This document shows, piece after piece, positions 8,074 to 16,809 of a stretch of 64,000 nt of DNA; position 1 is the first letter of the stretch; the number at the start of each line of letters is the position of its first letter. The translations under genes were made by a program, and so were the position numbers. The notes under the pieces are model-generated. The model ran no database searches. It was not told the origin of the DNA and saw nothing but the letters and a program-made list of their open reading frames with translations. This stretch comes from Tabrizicola sp. (GTDB lineage Bacteria; Pseudomonadota; Alphaproteobacteria; Rhodobacterales; Rhodobacteraceae). The stretch is from contig NZ_JAUCZH010000004.1 of the NCBI RefSeq assembly GCF_030373185.1, positions 186,001 to 250,000 on the forward strand. The letters are read 5' to 3'.

Positions 8074-8945
8074 CCGGCCTTTCGCATGGCTTCACCCGCC
8101 GCCGTGGCCTGCCCGTGGCTCAGCCGCGCTGATATGCGTGCCAGCACGATTTCAGAGACCTTGGTGAAGGCCAGGTAGAAGACCAGAAGGCCAAGGAAAT
8201 ACCACAGCCGCCAGTCGGGGTGCGGATATTCATAGGCTTGGGTCTTTGACCCACCCAGCTCCCGCGCCCAGAAGACGATATCCTTGACGCCCAGCAGGAA
8301 CAGCAGCGGCGTGGCCTTGATCAGGATCATCCACAGGTTTGACAACCCCGGCAACGCAAAGACCCACATCTGCGGCACAAGGATGCGGCGAAAGACCTGA
8401 GACTGACTCATCCCGTAGGCCTCGGCCGTTTCAAGCTGCGCCTTTGGGACCGCGTTCATCGCGCCGTAAAGCACGTTCGCCGCAAAGGCGCCAAAGACAA
8501 GCGCGAAGGTAAAGACCGCAAGCGCAAAGCCGTAGGCCTGATGCCAGATCGCCGAGGACTTGCCGAGCGGCACCTTTGCTTCCGGGCAGACGCGGAACTC
8601 CAGCCCCTGCCATGGCCAGCTATGGTCCGGGCAGACGGCAAGGCTTTTGAGGTATTCGATCCCCTGATCCAGCGCGATGACGAAAAACAAGAAGAACACG
8701 ATGTCAGGCACGCCCCGGACTATTGCGGCATAGCCCTTGCCCAGCAGGCTGACCGGCAGGAACCTTGACCGCGACGCCGTCGCCCCGGCAAAGCCCATGG
8801 CAAGCGCGGTAGGCGCGGTGATGGCCAGAAGGCCCAGCACCGTGACAAACGACCAATAGAAATCAAGATGCTTGCCTGACGTCAGGTAGCACATGGCCCA
8901 TGTCAGGCCTTCAATCGCTTTGGGGTCGGCGCAGGCGGCGAACAT
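8070..8945 (-). CDS. Polar amino acid ABC transporter permease (HisQ type)
   Basis: A 291-residue inner-membrane permease, partner of the gene at 7243. The EAA loop is ETAEAYGMSQSQVFRRILVP. The N-terminal region carries an extra segment of about 60 residues between the first helices, with several cysteines and tryptophans (PDHSWPWQG), which is probably periplasmic. It follows the binding-protein gene after a 40-bp spacer that contains a 10-bp-stem hairpin. Confidence 0.9.
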   Translation of the reverse strand: MFAACADPKAIEGLTWAMCYLTSGKHLDFYWSFVTVLGLLAITAPTALAMGFAGATASRSRFLPVSLLGKGYAAIVRGVPDIVFFLFFVIALDQGIEYLKSLAVCPDHSWPWQGLEFRVCPEAKVPLGKSSAIWHQAYGFALAVFTFALVFGAFAANVLYGAMNAVPKAQLETAEAYGMSQSQVFRRILVPQMWVFALPGLSNLWMILIKATPLLFLLGVKDIVFWARELGGSKTQAYEYPHPDWRLWYFLGLLVFYLAFTKVSEIVLARISARLSHGQATAAGEAMRKAG

Positions 8946-8952
8946 CAGGAAC

Positions 8953-8976
8953 GGGGCGCGGCCAAAGCCGCGCCCC
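8953..8976 (-). other. Strong intercistronic hairpin after the binding-protein gene
   Basis: A perfect 10-bp stem, GGGGCGCGGC against GCCGCGCCCC, with a CAAA loop (seen on the plus strand). It lies between the periplasmic binding-protein gene and the permease genes. In ABC operons such hairpins commonly stabilise the binding-protein message and lower permease expression. There is no T-run, so it is not a complete terminator. Confidence 0.65.
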
Positions 8977-8985
8977 CTGCCTTTG

Positions 8986-9705
8986 TCAGAATTTGGCCGT
9001 TTCCGGACCGAAGTGCTTTTCGATCAGAGCATTCAGCGACCCGTCATCCTTCATCGTCTGGATGGCAGCATTGAACTTGTCTTTCAGTTCTGCATCGCTT
9101 TCGCGCAGGCCAAGGCCCACACCACCGCCCAATTGCACCTCATCAGCGACGAACATCAGCTCGCCATTCGACTCCGCCACGATCGGGGCAAGGAAGTCCT
9201 TGTCGGCAAAGACGGCCACGGCCTCGCCATTGCGCACGGCGGCAATCGTTTCATCCGGGGTTGCAAATTCCAGCAGGGTTGCGCCGGATTCGGCCACATA
9301 TCCCGCCTGAATGGTCGAGACCTGCGCCGAGACCACGCCCGTCAGATCTGCATCCGCAGAAAGGGCAACATAGGCCGAGGCAGCCGGCGGGAAGTAGTTC
9401 TGGCTGAAATCGATCACTTCGTCGCGTTCGTCGGTGATGCTCATCCCGGCGATGATCACGTCATAGTTGCCGGACTGAAGGTTGGGGATGATGCTGTCCC
9501 AGTCATTCGTGACCCATTCGCAGGTCAGGGCGGCACGGGCGCAAAGCTCATCCCCCACGTCGCGTTCAAAGCCCGCGATTTCGCCAGCGTCGTTGATGAA
9601 GTTGAAGGGCGGGTAGGCACCTTCGGTGCCAAGACGCACGACATCCTGCGCGAAAGCCGCGCCGGATACCGCGACCATGGCGGTGGCAAGAAGCAGTTTT
9701 TTCAT
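8986..9705 (-). CDS. Periplasmic amino acid-binding protein (first of two)
   Basis: A 239-residue cluster 3 solute-binding protein. It has a clear Sec signal, MKKLLLATAMVAVSGAAFA, with predicted cleavage before QD. The mature start VVRLGTEGAYPPFNFINDAG, the central GMSITDERDEVIDFSQNY segment and the GxGLG hinge region are typical of lysine/arginine/ornithine- and histidine-binding proteins. It is followed by a stabilising hairpin and the two permease genes. The ligand is not determinable here. Confidence 0.92.
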   Translation of the reverse strand: MKKLLLATAMVAVSGAAFAQDVVRLGTEGAYPPFNFINDAGEIAGFERDVGDELCARAALTCEWVTNDWDSIIPNLQSGNYDVIIAGMSITDERDEVIDFSQNYFPPAASAYVALSADADLTGVVSAQVSTIQAGYVAESGATLLEFATPDETIAAVRNGEAVAVFADKDFLAPIVAESNGELMFVADEVQLGGGVGLGLRESDAELKDKFNAAIQTMKDDGSLNALIEKHFGPETAKF

Positions 9706-9738
9706 CTGAAGTCTCCCCTTTGGGTTGGTTGCGCCAGT

Positions 9739-10446
9739 TCAATTGAACCAGCGGGTTTCGAAACCCTGAAGCGTTCCATCCGCGCGCATCGCGTCAAGGG
9801 CCGCGTTCAAGGTGTCAAGCAATGCGACGTTGCCCTTGCAGACGGCCATGGCCACTCCGTCATCCGGGATCAGGTCGGAATAGAGAAAGTCAAAGCCGTT
9901 CGCCTGCACGAAGACTTCGATATCGGCGCGCGTCTGAAAAGGGCCAAGCGCCAGATCAACCTGCCCGGTGCGCAACGCCTCCAGCACTTCGGGCTCGGTT
10001 GGAAAGCTGACCCTGGCCAGCCCGAGGTTGCGCAGATGTGCTTCGTGGACGGTGCCGGACTGCACCGCGATCAGGGCGCGGTCGGGTGGCAGCGCGCCGG
10101 GGCGGCCGATATACCATTCTTCGGGTTCGGTGGTGTAATATGAGCGCGTGAAATCCACCAGGGCCTTGCGTTCGTCATTCACCGCCATACCACCCAGCAC
10201 CACATCGAAGTGGCCCGACATCACGCCCGGGATCAACTGATCAAAGTTGGCTAGCTGCCATGCACAGACCAGCGCCGCGCGCGAGCAGATTTCATCCATC
10301 ACGTCGCGTTCGAAACCAGTGATCACGCCCGTCTCATCCACCAGAACATAGGCCGGGAACGGGCCATCGGTGCCGATGGTCACGGTTTCCGCTGAAACAA
10401 GCGTCAGCCCGGTGGCCAGCGCTGCAATGGTGCTAACGCATGTCAT
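9739..10446 (-). CDS. Second periplasmic amino acid-binding protein of the same operon
   Basis: A 235-residue cluster 3 binding protein clearly related to its neighbour (GTDGPFPAYVLVDETGVITGFERDVMDEIC; GMAVNDERKALVDFTRSYY). The start at 10446 gives a short signal peptide ending VSA before ETVTIG, and overlaps the ATPase stop by one base (TGATG), so translation is coupled. An ATG 123 bp upstream lies inside the ATPase gene and was rejected. Two binding proteins for one permease pair suggest a broadened substrate range. Divergence from its neighbour is considerable, so this is not a recent duplicate. Confidence 0.88.
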   Translation of the reverse strand: MTCVSTIAALATGLTLVSAETVTIGTDGPFPAYVLVDETGVITGFERDVMDEICSRAALVCAWQLANFDQLIPGVMSGHFDVVLGGMAVNDERKALVDFTRSYYTTEPEEWYIGRPGALPPDRALIAVQSGTVHEAHLRNLGLARVSFPTEPEVLEALRTGQVDLALGPFQTRADIEVFVQANGFDFLYSDLIPDDGVAMAVCKGNVALLDTLNAALDAMRADGTLQGFETRWFN

Positions 10447-11228
10447 CAAGCCGCCGTTGCCGACAGGAACCCGCGCAGGCGGGCGCTTTGCGGGTTGCCG
10501 AACAGGCTTGCGGGCGGCCCCTCTTCCTCGATCCGGCCCTGATGCAGGAAGATGACGTGGTCCGAACAATCCGCCGCAAGCTTCATGTCATGCGTCACAA
10601 GGATCATCGTGCGCCCCTCATCGGCAAGGGCCTTGATGACGCGGACAACCTCTTGTTCCAGTTCGGGATCAAGCGCCGATGTCGGCTCATCGAACAACAG
10701 GGCGCGCGGCTCCATGCACAAGGCCCGCGCGATGGCCGCGCGCTGCTGCTGGCCGCCGGAAAGCTGGGCCGGCCAGGCATCGGCCTTGTCCGCGATCCCG
10801 ACCTTGGCCAGGTATTGCCGCGCCTTCGCCTCTACCTCTTTCGGATCGCGTTTCAGCACCGTCACCGGCGCCTCCATCACGTTTTGCAGGATGGTAAGAT
10901 GCGCCCAGAGATTGAACTGCTGGAAGACCATTGAAAGATTGGTGCGGATGCGCGTGACCTGCACGCGGTCGGCGGGATGGCGGTCCAGACCCTCACCCTT
11001 CCAACGCACGGCTTCGCCCTCAAAGCGGATATCGCCCTGCTGGCTGTCTTCCAGCAGATTGCAGCACCGCAAAAGCGTGGATTTTCCCGACCCGGAAGAC
11101 CCGATAAGCGAAATCACATTGCCGCGCGGGGCGACAAGGTCAACGCCCTTCAACACCTCAAGCGGACCATAGCATTTGTGCAGGTCGCGGATTTCGATGA
11201 CCGGTGTGTCAGGGGTGTCAGCGGACAT
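10446..11228 (-). CDS. Polar amino acid ABC transporter ATP-binding protein (HisP/GlnQ type)
   Basis: A 260-residue ATPase with Walker [13 protein letters not shown]-loop FQQFNLWAH, signature [15 protein letters not shown] and Walker [15 protein letters not shown] chose the ATG at 11228 ([13 protein letters not shown]) because AGAAG lies at a suitable distance and the conserved domain starts 10 residues later; ATGs at 11249 and 11288 are alternatives. It is the first gene of the leftward transporter operon (ATPase, two binding proteins, two permeases), with a 102-bp upstream spacer for the promoter. Confidence 0.93.
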   Translation of the reverse strand: MSADTPDTPVIEIRDLHKCYGPLEVLKGVDLVAPRGNVISLIGSSGSGKSTLLRCCNLLEDSQQGDIRFEGEAVRWKGEGLDRHPADRVQVTRIRTNLSMVFQQFNLWAHLTILQNVMEAPVTVLKRDPKEVEAKARQYLAKVGIADKADAWPAQLSGGQQQRAAIARALCMEPRALLFDEPTSALDPELEQEVVRVIKALADEGRTMILVTHDMKLAADCSDHVIFLHQGRIEEEGPPASLFGNPQSARLRGFLSATAA

Positions 11229-11330
11229 GGAGCTTCTGGTCAAGGACATCTGGCATGCGAGTAGTGCCGAGATTTTGCGACAATGCAACGTGCATTCAGC
11301 CCGAAAATCAACTGTGACGCGGCGATATGA

Positions 11331-12101
11331 TCAGTTTGCAGGCGCAAACTGGTCTGGTGCGGGCGGATTTGGCACCGCGAGATAAGCGGCCTCGGCGATC
11401 CGCACGATGCCCTTCAGCCGCAACGTCGCGCGGTCAACTGGCGCAAGAGCGGCGATGGCGTCGGCAAGAGCGTCATGGATCAGATCGGCTGGTGCGCCCC
11501 TTGCCGCGATGTAGGGCAGCCCGGGGGTGGGATCGGTCACATCGATCACCCGCAGGCGTTCGGTCACCGGATCGACCCCATGCATCAGTTCCCATGTCAC
11601 GGCGTCCAATGCGGCGATGTCAGCCTTGCCATCGGCCACGGCATGCGCCGAAAGCCGGTGACCGCCGGTCTGCACCACAGGCGGCAAGGTCAGGCCCCGC
11701 TTCGCCGCATGGATCTGGGGGGCGGCCCAGCCGGATTGCGACAACGGCTCGTTGTAGGCGAAAGCCGCGCCATCGAAATCCGCGAATGTTGCGCGCGGAT
11801 CGTCAGAGCGGACGACAAAAACCGATCGGTAATACCCGGGCGGGCAGCCATCTACCCCGAAGTCAGGCGTGCCGACATAGGCTACATAGCCCTGCAAGCG
11901 CGCGCGAAACGGGTAGCCACAGGTTTGCGACAGCACCAGATCGGGCGCTTCCCATGCGGGCCAGAAAGCCCCCTCACCCCGCGTAAGATCCTTGGGTGCC
12001 GCAACGCCCCGGGCAAGCAGCCTTTCGCGCACCGCAACCCAAAGCCGGTCATTCGCGCCCGTAGCCGGGCCGAAATCATACATCCCGAGACTTGCAATCA
12101 T
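11331..12101 (-). CDS. PhnD-like phosphate/phosphonate-binding-type protein without signal peptide
   Basis: A 256-residue protein of the PhnD-like periplasmic-binding fold: TRGEGAFWPAWEAPDLVLSQ, GYPFRARLQGYVAYVGTPDF and the serine-rich FAYNEPLSQSG ligand loop, with late KADIAALDAVTWEL. Members normally serve phosphonate/phosphite import or sensor modules. Here no signal peptide is visible (it begins MIASLGMYDFGP) and no permease or ATPase accompanies it. Its start overlaps the TerB-like gene stop by 4 bp. The role is unknown; a cytoplasmic binding or sensing function is possible, as is a mis-set start. Confidence 0.75.
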   Translation of the reverse strand: MIASLGMYDFGPATGANDRLWVAVRERLLARGVAAPKDLTRGEGAFWPAWEAPDLVLSQTCGYPFRARLQGYVAYVGTPDFGVDGCPPGYYRSVFVVRSDDPRATFADFDGAAFAYNEPLSQSGWAAPQIHAAKRGLTLPPVVQTGGHRLSAHAVADGKADIAALDAVTWELMHGVDPVTERLRVIDVTDPTPGLPYIAARGAPADLIHDALADAIAALAPVDRATLRLKGIVRIAEAAYLAVPNPPAPDQFAPAN

Positions 12102-12547
12102 TCCCGTTCCGCCCCGCGTTCCGCGCGCTGCCGAGCCTGTGCCGATTCAACATCGGTCAGCCCCAGAAGGTTTGCCACCAGCCGAATGAGGCGGTCTTCC
12201 TCGGCGTCGCGCAAGCCATCGGCCAGCGCGACAGACCACAGCGCTTCCATCAGATCGGCCCGGTCGTCCAGCGCCGTTGCCGCCTTCAGCGCCCGGGTAA
12301 AGCGCACGGTATCAGGGGCCTGTGCTTCCAGTTCTTCGGCCTCGGTGCGCAATTTTGCGGCCTCGAACGGGCCAAAGTGATGCCGACGCGCCAGAACACG
12401 GTCAATCTTCTCGACCTCTTCCGCAGAATATAGCCCGTCGGTCCGGGCGATACGCACCAAAAGTGCCGCAAGCGCCAGTCGGGCGTCCGGTTCGGGCAAG
12501 GCGGTGGGGGCGGGCGCCATGAGGCGGCGAAGAAGTGCGTCGATCAT
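12098..12547 (-). CDS. TerB family tellurite resistance-like protein
   Basis: A 149-residue, all-helical acidic protein matching the TerB/DjlA-N domain: LALAALLVRIARTDGLYSAEEVEKIDRVL in the first repeat and ALWSVALADGLRDAEEDRLIRLVANLLGL in the second. The acidic residues of each helical hairpin (D, E) form the presumed metal site. Such small TerB proteins are widespread in alphaproteobacteria and most have no proven link to tellurite. It is coupled to the PhnD-like gene and lies 9 bp from rlmJ. Confidence 0.82.
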   Translation of the reverse strand: MIDALLRRLMAPAPTALPEPDARLALAALLVRIARTDGLYSAEEVEKIDRVLARRHHFGPFEAAKLRTEAEELEAQAPDTVRFTRALKAATALDDRADLMEALWSVALADGLRDAEEDRLIRLVANLLGLTDVESAQARQRAERGAERE

Positions 12548-12556
12548 AGGCCCTAT

Positions 12557-13354
12557 CTATGTCCCCAACCCGGGTTTGGAAAGCGTCGCGAATCGTTTAC
12601 CAAGTGCGGTCAGTTCCGCCGCCAACCCGTATGGCGGGTTGACGAAGAACAGGCCCGATCCTTCCATCCGATGCCCGTCGCGCACCGGCGGAAACCGCAC
12701 CTCATGGCGCAAGCCATCGGGGAACGCCGTCTCCAGGGCGCGCAGCATCGGGCCATGCGCGCCGCCTTTCAGGATCGGATACCACAGGATCAGCATCCCG
12801 ACGTTCCATTTGCGGTTCAGCGCCGCCATGTGACGTGGGATCGCGTCGTAATCAGCCTTCACCTCATAGGACGGATCGATCAGCATCAGCCCGCGCCGGG
12901 GCGTCGGGGGGGTGATCGCCAAGGCCAGCTCAAACCCGTCCTTCTGATAGACCTGCGCGCCCCAATCCTTTGCCACGCTGCGCAGATGCGTCACCTCTTG
13001 TGGATGGAGTTCCGCAAGATGCAGGCTGTCAGTCTCCCGCAGGCCAAGTGCTGCAATCAGGGGCGAGCCGGGATAGGCCCGCAGGCCATAGGCCGCCCGC
13101 GCCTCGGCCAGCCGCTGCCGGTAGGGGTGAGTTTCGGGAAACAGCCGTTCCGCCAGCCCGATTCCGGCGGCCGCTTCACCGGTCTTCGCCGCCTCGTCGG
13201 CATCAAGGTCATAGACCCCGCGCCCGGCATGCGTTTCGATATAGCTGAGCGGCTTGTCCTTTTGCGTTAGGTAATCCAGCACCCAGGCCAAGGCGGCATG
13301 CTTATGCACATCCGCAAGGTTCCCGGCATGGTAAAGATGTTGATAGGACAGCAT
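12557..13354 (-). CDS. rlmJ: 23S rRNA (adenine-2030-N6)-methyltransferase RlmJ
   Basis: A 265-residue SAM-dependent methyltransferase. The family hallmarks are the N-terminus MLSYQHLYHAGNLADVHKH, the ETHAGRGVYDL SAM-binding segment and the catalytic DPSYE tetrapeptide region (LMLIDPSYEVK; usually DPPYE), followed by MLILWYPI. The C-terminus GSGLFFVNPPYGL is also characteristic. The S in DPSYE replaces the more common P. It is the first gene of a leftward run with the TerB-like and PhnD-like genes. Confidence 0.93.
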   Translation of the reverse strand: MLSYQHLYHAGNLADVHKHAALAWVLDYLTQKDKPLSYIETHAGRGVYDLDADEAAKTGEAAAGIGLAERLFPETHPYRQRLAEARAAYGLRAYPGSPLIAALGLRETDSLHLAELHPQEVTHLRSVAKDWGAQVYQKDGFELALAITPPTPRRGLMLIDPSYEVKADYDAIPRHMAALNRKWNVGMLILWYPILKGGAHGPMLRALETAFPDGLRHEVRFPPVRDGHRMEGSGLFFVNPPYGLAAELTALGKRFATLSKPGLGT

Positions 13355-13466
13355 CCCCCTGCCCTAACCGGGTTTGCGCGGCTTGAAAAGTCATCCCAGA
13401 GCGCAGCCCGCCGCCACTGGCACAAGGTCAATTCCATGCTATCTGGTAATGGGCAAAGGAGCGCCC

Positions 13467-13862
13467 ATGTCCGTCATCACCCTTTACGTCAGCACTGCCG
13501 TCGTCTTTCTGGTCCTTGATGCCATCATGTTGACCATGGTGATGAAGCCGCTGTTCAGCCGCCATATCGGCCCGCTTCTGGCTGACCCGATCCGCGTCGC
13601 CCCCGCAGCGCTGTTCTACCTCGCCTATGTTGCGGGCGTGATCTACCTCGTGTCGCTGCCCGGGCTGCGCAGCGGCGCGCCTGTGGTAGTGCCGGCCTTG
13701 ATCATCGGCCTGATGGCGTACGGCACTTATGAATTCACGTCATGGGCGGTGATGCGTGACTGGCATTGGCAGATGGTGGTGACCGACCTGCTTTGGGGCG
13801 GGGTTCTGACCGCCTTTTCCGCATGGGCGGGGGTGACGGTCACGCGGATGATCCACGGCTGA
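13467..13862 (+). CDS. DUF2177 family membrane protein
   Basis: A 131-residue integral membrane protein with four predicted helices: residues near 5-27, 45-65, 70-95 and 105-125. Conserved features include FLVLDAIMLTMV at the start, the YVAGVIYL helix, the GTYEFTSWAVMRDW segment and a final WGGVLTAFSAW helix. The start ATG at 13467 has a strong AAAGGAG ribosome site; two upstream in-frame ATGs were rejected for that reason. No function is established for the family. Confidence 0.85.
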   Translation: MSVITLYVSTAVVFLVLDAIMLTMVMKPLFSRHIGPLLADPIRVAPAALFYLAYVAGVIYLVSLPGLRSGAPVVVPALIIGLMAYGTYEFTSWAVMRDWHWQMVVTDLLWGGVLTAFSAWAGVTVTRMIHG

Positions 13863-13974
13863 GACCGAAGCCGATCCGACCACCGTTTGCCGCCCGTTTC
13901 GGCCTGTGCTAAAGGCTTGGCCCGCTAGAGCCAAGTGTGGCACCCCGTTGCCGGAAGTCGAAAGGAAGACCCCG

Positions 13975-14301
13975 ATGATCCTTTACGGTATCCCCACCTG
14001 CGACACCTGCAAGAAGGCGCTGAAGGCGCTGAAGGCGGCAGGAAAAGAGGTCACGTTCCACGACGTCCGTGCCACCCCGATGACCGAGGCAGAAATCGCC
14101 ACCATTGTCATCGAATTCGGCTCGCGCGCGATAAACAGCCAGTCGACAACCTATCGGGCCTTCAACGACTATCTGAAGGCATCCGAGCCAGAAGCGCAGA
14201 TCGCGGCACAGCCGACTGTCATGAAGCGGCCGGTCATCCGTGACGGCGACCAGTGGTACCTGGGATGGGACAGCGCGACCGAAGCCGCGCTGACTGCTTA
14301 A
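13975..14301 (+). CDS. ArsC/Spx-family reductase-like protein
   Basis: A 108-residue thioredoxin-fold protein. The N-terminal motif GIPTCDTCKKALKAL has the CxxC expected of the YffB/Spx branch, and the late MKRPVIRDGDQWYLGW contains the RP motif of the ArsC family. Substrate is unknown; the family includes arsenate reductases and glutathione-dependent reductases. AAAGGAAG precedes the start. Its TAA stop at 14299-14301 is interlocked with the TAA stop of the convergent cold-shock gene (14298-14300). Confidence 0.85.
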   Translation: MILYGIPTCDTCKKALKALKAAGKEVTFHDVRATPMTEAEIATIVIEFGSRAINSQSTTYRAFNDYLKASEPEAQIAAQPTVMKRPVIRDGDQWYLGWDSATEAALTA

Positions 14302-14504
14302 AGGAGACGCAGGTCGCCTGCTGACTGTTTCCCGTCGCGGCCCGATTGAAGTTCGTAGCCGATCTTCTGGTTGTCGTTCAGGCCTTTCAACCCGGCGCGT
14401 TCTACCGCCGAGATATGCACGAAAACGTCCTTGCCGCCATCATCGGGGGCGATGAACCCGTAACCTTTGGTCGAATTGAACCACTTCACGGTGCCTGTCG
14501 GCAT
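14298..14504 (-). CDS. Cold-shock protein (CspA family)
   Basis: A 68-residue single-domain cold-shock/RNA chaperone protein. RNP1 is KGYGFIAPDD and RNP2 is DVFVHIS, both intact on the OB fold. The start MPTGTVKWFN at 14504 has an AGGAG ribosome site; the longer upstream in-frame extension lacks conservation and was rejected. It converges on the ArsC-like gene with shared stop bases. Confidence 0.95.
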   Translation of the reverse strand: MPTGTVKWFNSTKGYGFIAPDDGGKDVFVHISAVERAGLKGLNDNQKIGYELQSGRDGKQSAGDLRLL

Positions 14505-14640
14505 GCCGCTTCTCCTCTCAGAACCCCCCGCGGCGCCATTGCCGCGAGCCGTGCCACCAGGTCTTCCAGGGCCTTCGTTCAGAGAGGCGGTCAGGAAATC
14601 TGTCGTCACTCCGGCGATGATGCCAAGGATTCGCCGAAAA

Positions 14641-15180
14641 TCAAGCTGCAAGGCGGGAAGTGGTCCCGGCAAGCAGGCGATCCGCCGAAAAGGGACCAGC
14701 GCCTTTGGTGATCAGCACAAGAAACAGCAGCATCCAGAAAGCCCGCTGATCCAGGATCAGCGCATCCGACGCCCGGTCGAACCATGCCCCGGACCCGGCC
14801 CCATGTCCGACGATATCGGTCAGGCTTTGCACAAGGACGAACCCCACCATCCCCAGGGCAGCCAGACGAGTGAGAAGACCCAGTACGATCAGCAGCGGCA
14901 AGACATACTCTGCCCATGCCCCGGCCAGCACCACCAGACGGTGCCAAAGACCCATCTGGCCAACATCATAGCCGACCGCCTCGAAGACCTTGGGAAAGAT
15001 CTGCGCGTAAGACCCCATCGACGGGGTGAACAGACCATCCAGCTTTGTCGCTGCCGAGGCCCAGAAATAGGCAAACAGAACAGCAGCGAAGACCAGTCGC
15101 GCGGCGGTAGGCAACAGCCAGTCGCCGTGCCTGTCGGCGCTATTGACCGCGCTGTGATAGAGGGAAAGCAGCCTGTTCAT
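14641..15180 (-). CDS. bufD: DoxX family membrane protein of the bufferin operon
   Basis: A 179-residue membrane protein with four hydrophobic helices and the DoxX-type YFWASAATKLDGL segment near residues 38-50, followed by VGLWH- and PLLIVLGLLTRLAALGM-like segments. It overlaps the DUF2063 gene by 4 bp (15177-15180), so it is the last gene of the bufA-bufB-bufC-DoxX set. DoxX proteins accompany many bufferin operons; the role is unknown but may relate to thiol or quinone redox chemistry at the membrane. The symbol bufD is assigned by context. Confidence 0.82.
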   Translation of the reverse strand: MNRLLSLYHSAVNSADRHGDWLLPTAARLVFAAVLFAYFWASAATKLDGLFTPSMGSYAQIFPKVFEAVGYDVGQMGLWHRLVVLAGAWAEYVLPLLIVLGLLTRLAALGMVGFVLVQSLTDIVGHGAGSGAWFDRASDALILDQRAFWMLLFLVLITKGAGPFSADRLLAGTTSRLAA

Positions 15181-15908
15181 TCGTCCACTCCGATAATGGC
15201 CCTGCCGGAAATCAGCAGGGAAAGGATTCCGGGCAGGTTGACCGAAGCCCCGGCCTGATCAAGGCTTTGTCCAAGGGTGCGTTTCTCCAGCAGCCCTTGC
15301 AGGAAAGCACCGCCGCCACTTGGCAAACGCTGGGGACGGGGGTCGAATTCCGGCCGCAGGATCACGGCGTCTTCCGGTCCCGGAACGGGCGGCGGGCCAC
15401 CTTCGGCATTCGCCGCCCAGATCGAGACCACGGGCCAATGCGACCGGACCAGCCGCAGCGACGGTGCCAGCCGCAGGCGCAGCCCGGCAATGTCTGCACC
15501 GATCAGGCGCTGAAATTCGGCATCTGGCAGCGGCTGGATGTCGGCCGCGTGATAGCTTTCGCGCATCGCCTGATCCAGACGGGCAACGTCGGGCAGATAG
15601 CCCAGATGGGCTACTGGCGGGAATCCCTCAAGAAATCCGGGCATCGCGTCGCCATAAAGCATCAGCATCCGCGAGTTCGGCGGATGGGCGCGCAGGAAGA
15701 CCCCGGCCATGGCGGCAAAGAATTCATCCCCAACCAGCTTGCGCACGGTCGGAAATGCCGCCTCCAAAGCACGGGTCAGGGATGAGGCAACGTTGTTGCG
15801 GTAGACCGAAAACCGCTTTGGCGCTGGCCGACCGGTCGGGTCGGTGATGCCGACGGGAATGTCGGCTTCCGGGTCCAGCAGCGCCCGGGCAAAATCGGTC
15901 TGGGTCAT
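15177..15908 (-). CDS. bufC: DUF2063/BufC-type partner protein of the DUF692 enzyme
   Basis: A 243-residue protein. The N-terminal half is a DUF2063 (HvfC/BufC) domain: [37 protein letters not shown], then [21 protein letters not shown] and [12 protein letters not shown]. The C-terminal part is less conserved. In RiPP pathways this protein recruits the precursor peptide to the DUF692 (MNIO) enzyme. Its start overlaps the bufB stop by 4 bp and its stop overlaps the DoxX gene by 4 bp, indicating a tightly coupled enzyme module. Confidence 0.87.
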   Translation of the reverse strand: MTQTDFARALLDPEADIPVGITDPTGRPAPKRFSVYRNNVASSLTRALEAAFPTVRKLVGDEFFAAMAGVFLRAHPPNSRMLMLYGDAMPGFLEGFPPVAHLGYLPDVARLDQAMRESYHAADIQPLPDAEFQRLIGADIAGLRLRLAPSLRLVRSHWPVVSIWAANAEGGPPPVPGPEDAVILRPEFDPRPQRLPSGGGAFLQGLLEKRTLGQSLDQAGASVNLPGILSLLISGRAIIGVDE

Positions 15909-16753
15909 GCCACCGCCTCCAGCACGCGGGCGGCGCGGGCGGCTTCATCCACAAGAACCGGCCAGTCGGGAACATCATTGTCCCACTCGATCAGCGTCGG
16001 CAGCGGGCCGGCCTTGGCGATGACATGCGCGTAAAGAGCCCAGACCGGATCCACCACTTCTGCCCCGTGGCTGTCGATCAGGAGGCGGTTGCCATGATCG
16101 TCGCGGTCCTCATCATGGCCGCCAAGGTGGATTTCTCCAACATGAAGCAGCGGGAAACGGTCCAGATAGGACTGAGGATCATAATCCTGATTTACGCCAG
16201 AGACATAGACGTTGTTCACGTCCAGCAACAGTCCACAGCCGGTGCGCTCTGCGATCTGGGTAAGAAACGCCACCTCTTCCATCGCGGTTTCCGAGAAAGC
16301 GACGTAGGTCGATGGGTTTTCCAACAGCATCCGGCGGCCAAGCACGTCCTGGACCTGATTGATGTGCGCACAGACCCGGGCGAGGGTCGCTGTGGTGTAG
16401 GGCAAGGGCAGAAGGTCGTTCAGATAGGCCCCGTCATGGGTCGACCATGCGAGGTGTTCGGAAAAGCTGGCCGGGTTCAGCCAGCCACACAGGGTCTTGA
16501 GCCGTTCAAGGTGGTCAAGGTCCAGGGCCGCCTCACCCCCGATGGACAGACCCACGCCATGCACCGAAATCGGGAATCGCTGGGCAAGGTGGCGCAGTTG
16601 TGCAAGGGGGCGGCCCCCGTCGCCCATATAGTTCTCTGCGTGAATCTCCAGCCAGCCGACCGGACCGGGATCAGCAAGGATCGACGCGAAGTGCTGCGGT
16701 TTGTAGCCGGTGCCGGGTTTCGCGGGCAATCCGCCCCCAGTCTGGTCAAGCAT
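15905..16753 (-). CDS. bufB: DUF692 multinuclear iron enzyme (MNIO; BufB-type)
   Basis: A 282-residue TIM-barrel protein with the full DUF692 ligand set: E36/H38/E40 in LEIHAEN, H65 in SVHGVGLS, E99/H100 in SEHLAW, E145/N146 in LENPSTY, D178/N180 in LLDVNN, H209 and H213 in GEIHLGGH, H229 in DSHG and E256 in IEWD. MNIO enzymes use iron and oxygen to modify cysteines; in bufferins they form thiooxazole-type heterocycles (established for homologues, inferred here). The start at 16753 has GGGGGA upstream; an ATG 60 bp earlier was rejected because it overlaps the intercistronic hairpin. Confidence 0.92.
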   Translation of the reverse strand: MLDQTGGGLPAKPGTGYKPQHFASILADPGPVGWLEIHAENYMGDGGRPLAQLRHLAQRFPISVHGVGLSIGGEAALDLDHLERLKTLCGWLNPASFSEHLAWSTHDGAYLNDLLPLPYTTATLARVCAHINQVQDVLGRRMLLENPSTYVAFSETAMEEVAFLTQIAERTGCGLLLDVNNVYVSGVNQDYDPQSYLDRFPLLHVGEIHLGGHDEDRDDHGNRLLIDSHGAEVVDPVWALYAHVIAKAGPLPTLIEWDNDVPDWPVLVDEAARAARVLEAVA

Positions 16754-16775
16754 CACAAGTCCCCCGAAAAAGTCA

Positions 16776-16800
16776 CCCCCCGGTCGGCAGGACCGGGGGG
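16776..16800 (-). other. Intercistronic hairpin between the bufferin precursor and its maturation genes
   Basis: A perfect 10-bp stem (CCCCCCGGTC against GACCGGGGGG) with a five-base loop, 10 bp after the bufA stop and 23 bp before the bufB start. On the transcribed strand TGACTTTTT follows, a weak T-tract. This is what one expects of a partial terminator that makes the precursor more abundant than its enzymes. Confidence 0.7.
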
Positions 16801-16809
16801 CAAAAATGG

